Positions 9,355 to 18,883 of a DNA stretch of 64,000 nucleotides are shown in pieces. The position numbers and the translations under genes were made by a program. This stretch comes from Rhizobium sp. R711 (lineage in GTDB: Bacteria; Pseudomonadota; Alphaproteobacteria; Rhizobiales; Rhizobiaceae). Within the stretch, counting starts at the first letter, position 1. Each line of letters begins with the position of its first letter. Under the pieces are notes generated by a model. The model ran no database searches. It was not told where the DNA came from and saw only the letters and a program-made list of their open reading frames with translations. The DNA lies in contig NZ_LOKZ01000037.1 of assembly GCF_002211365.1 (NCBI RefSeq), positions 124,001 to 188,000 on the forward strand. Direction: 5' to 3'.

Positions 9355-11202
9355 CTAGCGGCGAAGATTGGCCGCCTGCGTCGCCTTTTTCGAAACGAAA
9401 ATGCTGTCGATCTCTGATGCCGGTAGCGGATGACCGAGCGCGAAGCCCTGCAGCGTTTGGCAGCCAAGCTTGGCGAGCGTCACGGCATGGTTTTCAGTCT
9501 CCACACCCTCAGCGATCACGTCGACACCGAGCGCCTTGCCGATCTCGACAATCGACTTGACGACGCGACGCTGCTCGGAGGAAGTATCCACTTCGTTGAC
9601 CAATTGCCGATCGATCTTGAGCCGAGCCGGGCGCAGCCGCACGAGGCCGATGAGCGACGCGTGGCCCGAGCCGAAATCATCGATCTCGATCTCGATCCCC
9701 ATTTGCTTGATGCGGTCGACCGTCTGCAGAAGTTCATCGTCGCAGTCATCCAGAAAGATGGTCTCGACCAATTCGAAAACCAGGGCACCTTCCGGTATCT
9801 CGAGCGTCTCCAGATCGTCGATCAATTGCGGATCATAGAGGCGCTGTCCCGAAATATTGACCGATATCCGAGGCAAGGTTGTACCGTGCTGCTCCCACGT
9901 CAGGCGGTCCGCGAGCACGCGTCGCAGGATCGAAGCATCGATCTCGGACGACAAGCCGAACTCGTCGGCGATCTTCAGGAATATGCCGGGCGAGAGCGTG
10001 CCGCGCTCGCTGTGATGCCAGCGCGCCAATGCCTCGATGCCCACGACATCGCGAGTGTTGGCATCGAGCTGCAACTGGTAAAACGGAATGATATCGCCCT
10101 GTTCCAGCGCAAGCTTCAGCTCTTCGGCAAGGCGCCGCTTGCCCATCAGATCGTCTTTGAGCTGCTGCGAGAAGAACTCGATGCGGTCGCGCCCTGATGT
10201 CTTTGCCTGATAGAGCGCGATATCAGACTCGGCGAGCAGATTGGAGCCAGAGCGATCTGCCGACCAGGAAATGCCGATCGACGCTCCCGATTGCAGCATT
10301 TCGTGGCCAAAGCGGATCTTCTTCTTCAGGCGCCGCTGCACGTCACGCGCCATCCGGTTCAGTTCCGTCAACCCTCCGAAATTGACGAGCAGAATAACGA
10401 ATTCGTCGCCACCGATACGTGCCGCCATTGTGGCTTTCGGAATGGCAGCCTCAATCCGCAAGGCTGCGGCACGCAATACGGTGTCGCCCGCCGCATGGCC
10501 ATGACTGTCGTTGATCTGCTTAAACTCGTCGAGGTCGAGATGCAGGACCGCGAGTGTGGAGACTGAGGCGTCTTCGGCCAGTTCCGCCAGGCGCTTGTCG
10601 AAAAGGCGGCGGTTGGGAAGGCCCGTCAGATAGTCGTGCTCCGCCGCATATTCGATGCGTGCGCTGCTCTGTTCCAAAGCGAGGGCCCGTGCCTCGGCGA
10701 CCGCGCGCTGCCGCGCCGCCTCGTTCGCAAGGAGTACATCAGAGGTAACATCCCACTCAGCACCGATGAAGGAGGGAGACCCTTCCTCGTTCACGTAGAA
10801 ATGAGCGCGCGATCGGATATGTCTTATCTCTCCGCTCGGCCAGACGATCCGGAATTCCGAATTATATTGCCCGCCTCTGGCAGCAGCGTCGTCGAACTCT
10901 TTCTCGGCGCGTTCTCGATCGTCGGGGTGAATCGCGTTTGACCAGACGGCGGTCGGAACCGGACCGTTCTGCATTCCGGTCTGGTAAAGTCGATGCATCT
11001 GGACATCCCAGGAGATCTCATTCTGATCGAGGTTGTGCTCCCATACGCCAATCTGTGACGCATCGAGTGCAAGCTCAAGGCGCCGCAGGATGTCCTGGAA
11101 CTCTCGTTCGGACCGTGTGGGACTGCTCGATACCAACGCCGTCCTAGCCTCACGTAACTTCAAGTTACAGTATGGTGTCAGACCTCCAATGAGGAAGTTC
11201 AT
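9355..11202 (-). CDS. PAS-GGDEF-EAL cyclic-di-GMP protein
   Basis: A 615-residue soluble signalling protein. A PAS/PAC sensor covers about residues 38-155, a diguanylate cyclase domain 180-345 with intact GGDEF (264-268), and a phosphodiesterase domain 355-605 with EAL (390-392), SVNISG, FELVET, DDFGSG, LKID and AEGVE. Both active sites look complete. The product-inhibition I-site (RxxD upstream of GGDEF) is missing: Pro and Thr stand at those positions. No membrane segment, so the input is probably a small ligand or partner bound by PAS. It converges on lpsL with a 15-bp gap. Cyclic-di-GMP often controls polysaccharide output, but a direct link is inference. Confidence 0.93.
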   Translation of the reverse strand: MNFLIGGLTPYCNLKLREARTALVSSSPTRSEREFQDILRRLELALDASQIGVWEHNLDQNEISWDVQMHRLYQTGMQNGPVPTAVWSNAIHPDDRERAEKEFDDAAARGGQYNSEFRIVWPSGEIRHIRSRAHFYVNEEGSPSFIGAEWDVTSDVLLANEAARQRAVAEARALALEQSSARIEYAAEHDYLTGLPNRRLFDKRLAELAEDASVSTLAVLHLDLDEFKQINDSHGHAAGDTVLRAAALRIEAAIPKATMAARIGGDEFVILLVNFGGLTELNRMARDVQRRLKKKIRFGHEMLQSGASIGISWSADRSGSNLLAESDIALYQAKTSGRDRIEFFSQQLKDDLMGKRRLAEELKLALEQGDIIPFYQLQLDANTRDVVGIEALARWHHSERGTLSPGIFLKIADEFGLSSEIDASILRRVLADRLTWEQHGTTLPRISVNISGQRLYDPQLIDDLETLEIPEGALVFELVETIFLDDCDDELLQTVDRIKQMGIEIEIDDFGSGHASLIGLVRLRPARLKIDRQLVNEVDTSSEQRRVVKSIVEIGKALGVDVIAEGVETENHAVTLAKLGCQTLQGFALGHPLPASEIDSIFVSKKATQAANLRR

Positions 11203-11319
11203 TATGCGTGCCGAACCAACCTTTTGGCGAGAGATTAATTAGAACGCACTAAAAATCCATCAACAATTGCAGGCCGAATGCGTCACCAATCTTGTCAGAG
11301 ACCCGAGTGTCTAGGCAAT

Positions 11320-12216
11320 TCAGCCTTTCGAGGAACGACCGTTCTTTTCCTCGAGCTGCAACAACAGACCACTGTGATCGGTCTCACCGCCACCGTGCTC
11401 GACAAACTCGGCAAACTCGGCACGGACCGCTTCCGTCAGAGGTAGAGTCAAAGCGAGACTTCCTGCCGTCGCCATAATGTTGTTCAGGTCCTTCAGCTGC
11501 AGTTTTGAAGGGCCGGCGGTGCCAAAGTCACGATCGACCATTCGCTGGCCGTGGACATCAAGAATACGACTTTCGGCAAAGCCGCCCCGGATCGCCCGGC
11601 GGAACGCCTCGCGCGAACCGCCACCCGCCTCAACGAGCAGCATCGCCTCGGCCACGGCACCTATCGTTATTGCAACAATCTGCTGGTTCCCGAGCTTTGC
11701 AAGCTGGCCGCAACCGCTGGGTCCAACATGGGTAACCCGGCCAAGTGGCGCAAAGACGTCAGCCAGCTCGTCGATCAAAGCGGCATCGCCGCCCGCCATG
11801 ATCGCGAGCGTACCGGCAGTCGCCCCAACCACGCCGCCCGAGACCGGCGCATCGAGATGACTGATGCCACGCTCGGCGAGCTTCAACGCATGTTCGCGCG
11901 CCGCGTCCGGGGAAATGGAACTGGAATCGATGACGACCGCGCCTGCGTCAAGCGCCTCTGCGGCACCCTGTTTGAACAGTACGTCCTCCACTGCCTTTCC
12001 ATCAGTCAGCATGGTGAGCACCACAGATGCCCTTCTGACAGCTTCAGCGGGCGTATCGGCCACAACCGCGCCATCGCGAACAAGGTCTTGCGCCTTCGCG
12101 CGATTGCGGTTCCAGACCGTGACGGCAAAGCCCGAGCGCAGCAGCCTACGAGCCATCGGCGCTCCCATCAGCCCGGTTCCCAGAAACGCAATACTGCGCG
12201 ATTTTCCGGTCGTCAT
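11320..12216 (-). CDS. Beta-hydroxyacid dehydrogenase, LtnD / 3-hydroxyisobutyrate dehydrogenase family
   Basis: A 298-residue NAD(P)-dependent oxidoreductase. Visible: Rossmann motif GTGLMGAPMA (13-22), substrate-binding DAPVSGG (122-128), and catalytic Lys174 in GQLAKLGNQ. Its ATG overlaps the end of denD by 4 bp, so translation is coupled. In four-carbon sugar-acid pathways DenD oxidises D-erythronate while LtnD oxidises L-threonate, so L-threonate or a related acid is the likely substrate. 2-hydroxy-3-oxopropionate reductase is a reasonable alternative. The usual downstream partners (OtnK kinase, OtnC decarboxylase, OtnI isomerase) are not in this window. Confidence 0.8.
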   Translation of the reverse strand: MTTGKSRSIAFLGTGLMGAPMARRLLRSGFAVTVWNRNRAKAQDLVRDGAVVADTPAEAVRRASVVLTMLTDGKAVEDVLFKQGAAEALDAGAVVIDSSSISPDAAREHALKLAERGISHLDAPVSGGVVGATAGTLAIMAGGDAALIDELADVFAPLGRVTHVGPSGCGQLAKLGNQQIVAITIGAVAEAMLLVEAGGGSREAFRRAIRGGFAESRILDVHGQRMVDRDFGTAGPSKLQLKDLNNIMATAGSLALTLPLTEAVRAEFAEFVEHGGGETDHSGLLLQLEEKNGRSSKG

Positions 12217-13196
12217 AGCCGCCCTCCCAGTTCATCCTCGATATGCACGCGAATAATGTCGTCGAACGAAGCATCGGCGACGAAACCCAGCTTCTTCGCG
12301 CGCTCGGCCTCGAATGCCTGCGGCCAGCCGGACACGATCTTCATGACCAACTCGTCGGGTTCGCGTCGGATGAGGCCGACGGCCTTCTCCCCTGCGATCT
12401 TGCGCAACGCCTCAATCTGTTCTCCGACGGTAGCGCTGACACCTGGCATCGTCAGGCTGCGGCGTGCGCCGAGTGGCTGGAGGTCGATGCTGGCGGCATG
12501 GATCAGAAAGCCGACCGCCGAACGCGGCGACGCATGCCAATGGCGGACAGTTTCGGGCACCGGCAGGATCGCCTCCTGCCCGATCAACGGCTCGCGCACA
12601 ATGCCGGAGAAGAAGCCGGAGGCAGCCTTATTCGGTTTGCCGGGACGGACGCAGATCGTCGGCAACCGGATGCCAATGCCGTCGATGAAGCCTCGGCGCG
12701 TGTAGTCCGCCAGCAGCAATTCGCCCATCGCCTTCTGGGTGCCGTAGCTCGTCAGTGGCGTGAGATTGAAATCGTCAGGAATTACCTCGGGGAAAGGCGC
12801 TCCGAAGACCGCAATGGACGAGGTGAAGACGACGCAGGGCCGATAACTGTCCTGCAGATGCGCAGCACGGATCGCCTCAAGAAGAGCACGCGTGCCCTCG
12901 AGGTTGATTCCGTAGCCTTTTTCGAAATCCAGCTCAGCCTCGCCGGACACGATCGCAGCCAGATGAAACACCACATCCGGCCGCGAGGCGACAATTCGCG
13001 CGGCCTGCCCTGGGGCAGAAACGTCGGCAGCGCTCGTCTCCACACGGCCGGCAAAGCCGTCCGTGGCGGCCGGTGTGACGACGTCGACAAGGGAAAGGCG
13101 AGTGATGGCCTGGCCTGCGAGACGCCCGTCCGCGACGAGTCGCGCCGTCAATTTGCGCCCGATCATTCCCGCTGCACCGATAATCGCGATATGCAT
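12213..13196 (-). CDS. denD: D-erythronate dehydrogenase
   Basis: Extended SDR of 327 residues. It has GAAGMIG (7-13), the serine pair in FTSSIAVFG (about 125-133) and the catalytic Tyr151/Lys155 in SYGTQKAMGE. The segment RLPTICVRPG, followed by a PNKAASGF substrate loop, fits the DenD family, which oxidises D-erythronate at C2. The ATG is at 13196. The dehydrogenase downstream overlaps by 4 bp. No transporter or regulator for sugar acids is adjacent. Another sugar-acid or uronate dehydrogenase function is possible. Confidence 0.78.
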   Translation of the reverse strand: MHIAIIGAAGMIGRKLTARLVADGRLAGQAITRLSLVDVVTPAATDGFAGRVETSAADVSAPGQAARIVASRPDVVFHLAAIVSGEAELDFEKGYGINLEGTRALLEAIRAAHLQDSYRPCVVFTSSIAVFGAPFPEVIPDDFNLTPLTSYGTQKAMGELLLADYTRRGFIDGIGIRLPTICVRPGKPNKAASGFFSGIVREPLIGQEAILPVPETVRHWHASPRSAVGFLIHAASIDLQPLGARRSLTMPGVSATVGEQIEALRKIAGEKAVGLIRREPDELVMKIVSGWPQAFEAERAKKLGFVADASFDDIIRVHIEDELGGRL

Positions 13197-13286
13197 TGGC
13201 CGCCTCCATCAGTCCTTGCAGCGCGCGACTCCCCTCGCCCGCGCATGCTCTTCGAGACATAGCCGCATGGCCGGTTCATGAAAACA

Positions 13287-13315
13287 GGAAAGGCGGAGCA
13301 ATGCTCCGCCTTTCC
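13287..13315 (-). terminator. Rho-independent terminator of the leftward RND operon
   Basis: A perfect 13-bp stem, GGAAAGGCGGAGC (13287-13299) with its complement (13303-13315), and a 3-nt loop. Read on the minus strand it lies 23 bp past the RND permease stop codon and is followed by TGTTTT, as expected for intrinsic termination. Confidence 0.85.
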
Positions 13316-13338
13316 ACGTCTCGCCGCCTGAGTGGGGG

Positions 13339-16300
13339 CTATTCGGCAGCGAGTCGTATGATTTCGGCTTCCTCTGCGTCGTGCTCGTGCTCTTTGTGCT
13401 GGATCAGCGGGCGGTTGCCCGACAGTTTGCGAACCAGCACGTAGAAGACAGGCGTCATGAAGATGCCGAAGAAGGTAACGCCGATCATGCCCGAGAACAC
13501 CGCGACACCCATGGCGGCGCGCATCTCGGCACCAGCACCGGTTGAGACGACCAGCGGCACGACACCCATGATGAAGGCCATGGAAGTCATCAGGATCGGA
13601 CGCAGACGCAACCTACTTGCCTCGATGGCAGCCTGAACCGGAGTCCGTCCTTCGAATTCCAGCTCGCGGGCGAATTCCACTATCAGGATCGCGTTTTTCG
13701 CCGAGAGGCCGACAAGAACCACCAGACCGATCTGCGTGAAGATGTTGTTGTCTCCACCGGTCAGCCAGACGCCTGTCAACGCAGCCAGCACGCCCATCGG
13801 CACGATCATGATGATCGCGATCGGAAGGGCAAGGCTCTCGTACTGTGCAGCGAGCACCAGGAATACGAGCAGCAGTGCCAGCGGGAAGACGATCACGCCG
13901 GAGTTGCCCGCCAGGATCTGCTGATAGGTCAGATCCGTCCATTCGAAGCTGATGCCCTTCGGCAAGGTCTCGTCGGCGATCTTTTCGATCGCTGCCTGAG
14001 CCTGGCCGGAGGAGAAGCCCGGAGCTGGACCGCCGTTGATATCGGCGGAGAGGAAACCGTTATAACGGTTGGTCCGCTCCGGCCCGGTTGTCGCGTTCAC
14101 CTTCAGGAGCGCAGACAGCGGGATCATCTGGCCCGATGCCGAACGAACCTTCAGCTTGCCGATATCCTCGGGCTGGGCCCGGAACTTGGCATCGGCCTGG
14201 ACACGCACGCTGTAGGTACGGCCGAAGGCGTTGAAGTCGTTGACATAGAGCGAACCGAGATAGATCTGCAGCGTCTCGAAAACATCGGTTACCGGGACGC
14301 CCAGCTGTTCCGCCTTCTCACGGTCGAGATCGGCATAGAGCTGCGGAACATTGATCTGGTATGCGGAGAAGATGCCCGTCAGCTCCGGCGTCTGGTAGGC
14401 CTTGGCGATCATCGCCTTGTTGGCCTCGTCGAGCACCTGATAGCCGAGACCAGCGCGGTCTTCGAGCTGCATCTTGAAGCCACCCGTCGTGCCGAGACCG
14501 TTGACCGGCGGCGGCGGGAACATCGCGATGAAGGCATCCTGGATCGCCCCGAACTTCTGGTTCAGGGACATGGCGATCGCACCGCCCGAAAGCGCCGGCG
14601 ACTTGCGCTCCTCGAAATCCTTCAGCGTCACGAAGACGATGCCGGCGTTCGACGAATTGGTGAAGCCGTTGATCGACAGGCCCGGGAAGGCAATCGCATG
14701 GGCAACACCAGGCTCGGCCATGGCGATGTCGCTCATCCGCTTGATGACGTCTTCGGTGCGGTCGAGGCTCGCGGCATCCGGCAGCTGGGCAAAGCCGATC
14801 AGATACTGCTTGTCCTGCGCCGGCACGAAGCCACCCGGCACCGCATTGAATAGCCCGTAGGTCGCGCCCGCAAGCACCACATAAACAAGCATGACGATGC
14901 TCTTGCGCGACAGCAGACCGCCGACGCCCTTGCCATAGCCCCGCGAACCAGCGCCGAAGGCTTTGTTGAAGCCACGGAAGAACCAGCCGAAAACCGCGTC
15001 CATAGCGCGTGTCAGCCAGTCACGCTTGGCGTGATGGTCCTGCAATAGCAGCGAAGCCAGAGCAGGAGACAGCGTCAGGGAGTTGAAGGCCGAAATGACC
15101 GTCGAGATCGCGATCGTCAGCGCGAACTGACGATAGAACTGTCCGGAGAGACCACTAATGAAGGCGAGCGGCACGAAAACAGCGACGAGCACCAGCGCGA
15201 TCGCGATGATCGGGCCAGACACTTCCTTCATGGCCTTGTAGGTGGCAGCCCGCGGGCTGAGGCCGTTTTCGATGTTTCGCTCGACGTTTTCGACCACGAC
15301 GATCGCGTCGTCCACCACGATACCAATCGCCAGCACGAGGCCGAAGAGACTGAGCGCATTGATGGAGAAGCCGAAGACATACATCACCGCGAACGTGCCG
15401 ATGATCGAGACCGGAACGGCAATCAGCGGGATGATCGAGGCGCGCCATGTCTGCAGGAACAGAATGACGACGATAACGACGAGCGCGATGGCTTCGAGCA
15501 ACGTGTCGACGACCTTCTCGATCGATGAACGAACGAACTTCGTCGTGTCATAGACGATCTCGTAGCTGACGCCGTCAGGCATGGCGGTCTTCAGCTCTTC
15601 CATCGTCTTCTGGACTTCGTCCGAGATGGTGATGGCGTTCGAACCCGGAGACTGGAAGACCGGGATGGCGACTGCCGGCTTGCCATCGAGGATCGAGCGC
15701 AGCGAGTAATCGGCGGCACCGAGTTCGATGCGGGCGACGTCGCGCAGGCGGGTGATCTCGCCGTTCGTGCCGGTCTTGACGATGATGTTGCCGAATTGCT
15801 CAGGCGTCTGAAGACGGCCCTGCGCATTGACGTTGAGCTGCAGGTCTACACCCGACAGGCTTGGCGAAGCGCCGATGGTGCCGGCTGCGGCCTGCACGTT
15901 CTGGCCGCGGATCGCATTGGTGACGTCGCTGGCGGCAAGCCCATGTTCGGCAGCCTTCTGCGGGTCGATCCAGACGCGCATCGAATAGTCGCCCGAACCG
16001 AAGACCTGTACCTGGCCGACACCATCGATGCGCGCCAGCCGGTCCTTGATGTTGAGGACGCCGTAGTTGCGAAGATAGGTGATGTCGTATCGGTTGTCAG
16101 GCGAGATCAGGTTCACGACCATCATCAGGTCGGGAGAGCTCTTGACCGTCGTGATACCGATAGTCTTCACCTCTTCCGGCAGGCGCGGTTCGGCCTGCGA
16201 CACGCGGTTCTGAACGAGCTGCTGTGCCTTGTCGGGGTCGGTGCCAAGCTTGAAGGTGACCGTCAGCGTCATGACGCCATCCGATGTCGCCTGGCTGGAC

Positions 16301-16539
16301 ATGTAGAGCATGCCCTCGACGCCATTGATCTGCTCTTCGAGCGGCGTGGCAACGGTCTGCGCGATAACCTCCGGGTTTGCGCCGGGATAGGTAGCGCGCA
16401 CGACGATTGATGGCGGAACGACCTCCGGATATTCGGAAATCGGCAATGATCGCAGACCAAGCAGACCGGCGACCACGATGAGGACCGATAGGACTCCGGC
16501 GAACACCGGACGGTCGACAAAGAATCTGGAGAAATTCAT
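13339..16539 (-). CDS. RND multidrug efflux permease (AcrB/MexF type)
   Basis: Inner-membrane proton/drug antiporter of the HAE1 group, 1066 residues. N-terminal helix MNFSRFFVDRPVFAGVLSVL, two large periplasmic loops and about 12 helices. Proton-relay residues are present: the Asp pair in VVDDAIVVVEN near residue 410 and Lys in SAKNAILIVEF near 945. The sequence is closest in appearance to MexF-type pumps. The start follows GGAGAGGG. The adaptor gene is 122 bp upstream; no outer-membrane factor is encoded nearby, so a shared TolC-type channel is presumably used. Probably under the divergent LysR regulator. Substrate unknown. Confidence 0.95.
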   Translation of the reverse strand: MNFSRFFVDRPVFAGVLSVLIVVAGLLGLRSLPISEYPEVVPPSIVVRATYPGANPEVIAQTVATPLEEQINGVEGMLYMSSQATSDGVMTLTVTFKLGTDPDKAQQLVQNRVSQAEPRLPEEVKTIGITTVKSSPDLMMVVNLISPDNRYDITYLRNYGVLNIKDRLARIDGVGQVQVFGSGDYSMRVWIDPQKAAEHGLAASDVTNAIRGQNVQAAAGTIGASPSLSGVDLQLNVNAQGRLQTPEQFGNIIVKTGTNGEITRLRDVARIELGAADYSLRSILDGKPAVAIPVFQSPGSNAITISDEVQKTMEELKTAMPDGVSYEIVYDTTKFVRSSIEKVVDTLLEAIALVVIVVILFLQTWRASIIPLIAVPVSIIGTFAVMYVFGFSINALSLFGLVLAIGIVVDDAIVVVENVERNIENGLSPRAATYKAMKEVSGPIIAIALVLVAVFVPLAFISGLSGQFYRQFALTIAISTVISAFNSLTLSPALASLLLQDHHAKRDWLTRAMDAVFGWFFRGFNKAFGAGSRGYGKGVGGLLSRKSIVMLVYVVLAGATYGLFNAVPGGFVPAQDKQYLIGFAQLPDAASLDRTEDVIKRMSDIAMAEPGVAHAIAFPGLSINGFTNSSNAGIVFVTLKDFEERKSPALSGGAIAMSLNQKFGAIQDAFIAMFPPPPVNGLGTTGGFKMQLEDRAGLGYQVLDEANKAMIAKAYQTPELTGIFSAYQINVPQLYADLDREKAEQLGVPVTDVFETLQIYLGSLYVNDFNAFGRTYSVRVQADAKFRAQPEDIGKLKVRSASGQMIPLSALLKVNATTGPERTNRYNGFLSADINGGPAPGFSSGQAQAAIEKIADETLPKGISFEWTDLTYQQILAGNSGVIVFPLALLLVFLVLAAQYESLALPIAIIMIVPMGVLAALTGVWLTGGDNNIFTQIGLVVLVGLSAKNAILIVEFARELEFEGRTPVQAAIEASRLRLRPILMTSMAFIMGVVPLVVSTGAGAEMRAAMGVAVFSGMIGVTFFGIFMTPVFYVLVRKLSGNRPLIQHKEHEHDAEEAEIIRLAAE

Positions 16540-16661
16540 TTCAAAGCCCTCTCCGGGATGAAACTATGATGCAACGACCCTCTCCGGCGGTTGGGAGGCC
16601 GCCGGTGGATCACGTCATTTCGGATTTCCGCGGAGCGCCGAAACGCCCCGGATGCTTCGGC

Positions 16662-17852
16662 TTACTGAGCCGTCGCCACTTTCTCTTCCGCCTGCGGTGC
16701 AACCACGGCGCCGGGACGGATACGCTGCAGGCCATTGACGACGATCTTGTCGCCAACGGTCAGCCCGCGTTCGACGATACGCTGACCGTCGGCTGTCGCG
16801 CCGAGCTGGACCGGTCGGTAGCTGACCTTGTTTTCGGCATCGACGACGAACACGAACTTTTTGTCCTGGTCCGTGCCGATTGCGCGGTCACTGATCAGGA
16901 TCTTGTTCTCGGCCTTCGGCTCGCCCATACGGACGCGAACGAACTGGCCGGGGATCAGCTTGCCGCCGGGATTGTCGAAGACAGCGCGAACACCGATGGT
17001 GCCGCTTGCCGCGTCAACCTGATTGTCGATCAGTTGCAGCTTACCCTTGATCGGGGTTCCCTGATCCGCCAGTGTGCCGACCTCGACCGGGATCTGCTCG
17101 ACCGCCGGAACGGCGCCATCACCCGCCGGCAGCTCAGCGAGCGCCTTGGTGACCGTTTCCTCACTGGCGTTGAAGCTCGCGTAAATCGGATCGACCGACA
17201 CGAGCGTCGTCAAGGCCGGTGATGTAGAGCCGGCGGCAACAAGGTTACCGACGGTGATCTCGATCTTGCCGACACGACCGGCAACCGGTGCGCGGACTTC
17301 GGTGTAGCCGAGCTCCAACTGTGCTGAACGAAGGGCTGCCTGAGCGGTGCGAAGGCCGGCCTGCGCTTCGGTGAAGGCATTCTGACGCTGGTCGAGATCA
17401 CTTTGCGAAATCGTCCTGTTGTCAGAAAGCCTGCGGCCACGCTCCAGTTCGATCTGAGCGATATTGACCTTCGCATCGGCGGAAGCAACCTGGCCTTCGG
17501 CCTGGGAAACAGCCGCCTGATAGGGCTCGGGATCGATGGAGAAGAGCGGGTCACCCGCCTTCACCAGCGCGCCTTCGCGGAAGTGCACGGATTGGACCGC
17601 CCCGGCGACGCGTGAACGGATCTGGACACGGTCGACGGCCTCGAGCCGCCCCGAAAACTCCTGCCATGTCGTTACATCACGGCTGGCGACGACGGCAACC
17701 GTTACCGGCACAGAGGGAGCCTGCGCAGGTGTGGATGCAGCCGTGGCGGTCGTGCTCATCGGCAGTTCGAAAAAGATGGCCGCGGCCGAAACGGACGCGA
17801 CAAGCCCTAAGCCGGCGCCCACGAGGGCCCAGCGCTTCTTACTGGACGTCAT
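16662..17852 (-). CDS. RND periplasmic adaptor (MexE/AcrA type)
   Basis: A 396-residue membrane-fusion protein. Residues 9-30 form a single N-terminal helix without a lipobox cysteine; then come a split lipoyl domain (FSGRLEAVDRVQIRSRVAG and RAPVAGRVGKIEI), a helical hairpin and a beta barrel ending RPGAVVAPQ. AAGGAG precedes the ATG at 17852. It links the RND permease to an outer-membrane channel. It is the middle gene of hydrolase-like protein, adaptor, permease. Confidence 0.93.
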   Translation of the reverse strand: MTSSKKRWALVGAGLGLVASVSAAAIFFELPMSTTATAASTPAQAPSVPVTVAVVASRDVTTWQEFSGRLEAVDRVQIRSRVAGAVQSVHFREGALVKAGDPLFSIDPEPYQAAVSQAEGQVASADAKVNIAQIELERGRRLSDNRTISQSDLDQRQNAFTEAQAGLRTAQAALRSAQLELGYTEVRAPVAGRVGKIEITVGNLVAAGSTSPALTTLVSVDPIYASFNASEETVTKALAELPAGDGAVPAVEQIPVEVGTLADQGTPIKGKLQLIDNQVDAASGTIGVRAVFDNPGGKLIPGQFVRVRMGEPKAENKILISDRAIGTDQDKKFVFVVDAENKVSYRPVQLGATADGQRIVERGLTVGDKIVVNGLQRIRPGAVVAPQAEEKVATAQ

Positions 17853-17893
17853 TGGTACTCTCCTTACGGCCCTCTCTCAGTGGCCGAATTCAA

Positions 17894-18742
17894 TCAGTTC
17901 GTCTTCAATGCAATAGGTTGGCTGCTAATATCCCGAACGAAGCTTTCGAATTGGTCCGTGATCGTCTGTCCCCAATTCGGTGCCTGTTCGCATTTCCCGC
18001 CATAAAGCGATGGCCAGCCTGCCCCGGCGGGTAGGACATTCCGGCGAACTGCAACGCCTGCCTGCTTCAGGCGGTCGGCATAACCCAGCGTCTCGTCACG
18101 AAGAGGATCATCCTCGGCCGTCAAAACGAGTGCCGGCGCCACCCCTGCAATACGCGAACACAAGCAAGGTGCCGCGTAGGGATGACAGCCGCCGCCACTG
18201 AGATAGTGGCTCCAGCCCTCGGCCCAACGCTGGCGCATGCCGATACCATCCGCCTTGCGGATGGACGACGTGCCCATGAATGGATCAAGCAGCGGCGAAA
18301 TCAGCACCTGGCCATTGAGCGCATCCGCATAGTGGTCGCGCGCCTTGAAAGCGACGCCGGCAGCGATGTTCCCACCAGCCTCTTCACCGGCGACGATCAG
18401 CAGCGAATTGCGGTCGCCGATACCGGAGGCGCGCTTGTTGGCAAGATAAGAAAAGATAGAATAGCCAACTTCGAGCGGCTTCGGAAAGACATTGCCCAGC
18501 GGTGCATTGTAATCCGGGACGGCAACAATCGCGCCGGCCTTCGCCAAGCTCTCCGCAACCAGGCTATCCCTGACACCCGACTGCAGAAAAGCGCCGCCGT
18601 GAAAAAACAGTACGATCGGCGAACCCTTGCCAAACTCGGCGCCCTGATAGACGCGTGCGGAAACGGGGCCGGTGGCCACCTTCTCCATCACTATGTCTTT
18701 CACCTGCACCGTCATCGTTTCGGCTCTCGTTTTCACCGACAT
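17894..18742 (-). CDS. HSL-family alpha/beta-hydrolase lacking catalytic Ser and His
   Basis: A 282-residue protein with the hormone-sensitive-lipase fold: oxyanion motif HGGAF (48-52) and the acid segment DDPLRDE (211-217). The nucleophile motif GDSAGG reads GEEAGG (119-124), with Glu121 in place of Ser. Where the catalytic His is expected (IHGF-like) there is GAGWP, and no His exists after the acid. Three cysteines lie close together at 186-195. It is the first gene of the RND operon, 41 bp before the adaptor, and divergent from LysR. It may be a binding or regulatory pseudoenzyme, for example a ligand sensor. The start could also be at 18715 (MTVQV). Confidence 0.8.
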   Translation of the reverse strand: MSVKTRAETMTVQVKDIVMEKVATGPVSARVYQGAEFGKGSPIVLFFHGGAFLQSGVRDSLVAESLAKAGAIVAVPDYNAPLGNVFPKPLEVGYSIFSYLANKRASGIGDRNSLLIVAGEEAGGNIAAGVAFKARDHYADALNGQVLISPLLDPFMGTSSIRKADGIGMRQRWAEGWSHYLSGGGCHPYAAPCLCSRIAGVAPALVLTAEDDPLRDETLGYADRLKQAGVAVRRNVLPAGAGWPSLYGGKCEQAPNWGQTITDQFESFVRDISSQPIALKTN

Positions 18743-18883
18743 AACGTGTTGCGAGCCGCGACGGCTTGCAATTTCTGTAAAAAAGATATTGTTATTCCTC
18801 TGACGGAATAAGAAGCTTCAGAGCGATTACACTGTTCCGAATTTCGAACAATACTGCAGTGCAACCTGCTTAGGTGATTTCCG
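18743..18883. promoter_or_regulatory. Divergent promoter region of LysR gene and RND operon, with two dyads
   Basis: Two inverted repeats lie between the divergent genes: TTATTCC-N6-GGAATAA (18792-18811) and TGTTC-N8-GAACA (18833-18850). LysR-type proteins usually bind dyads containing T-N11-A near their own promoter, so both are candidate operators for the adjacent regulator. Binding is inferred. Confidence 0.5.

Noticed and set aside
12243..13262. A 339-codon plus-strand open frame
   Set aside because: It is antisense to denD, which has a complete SDR active site.
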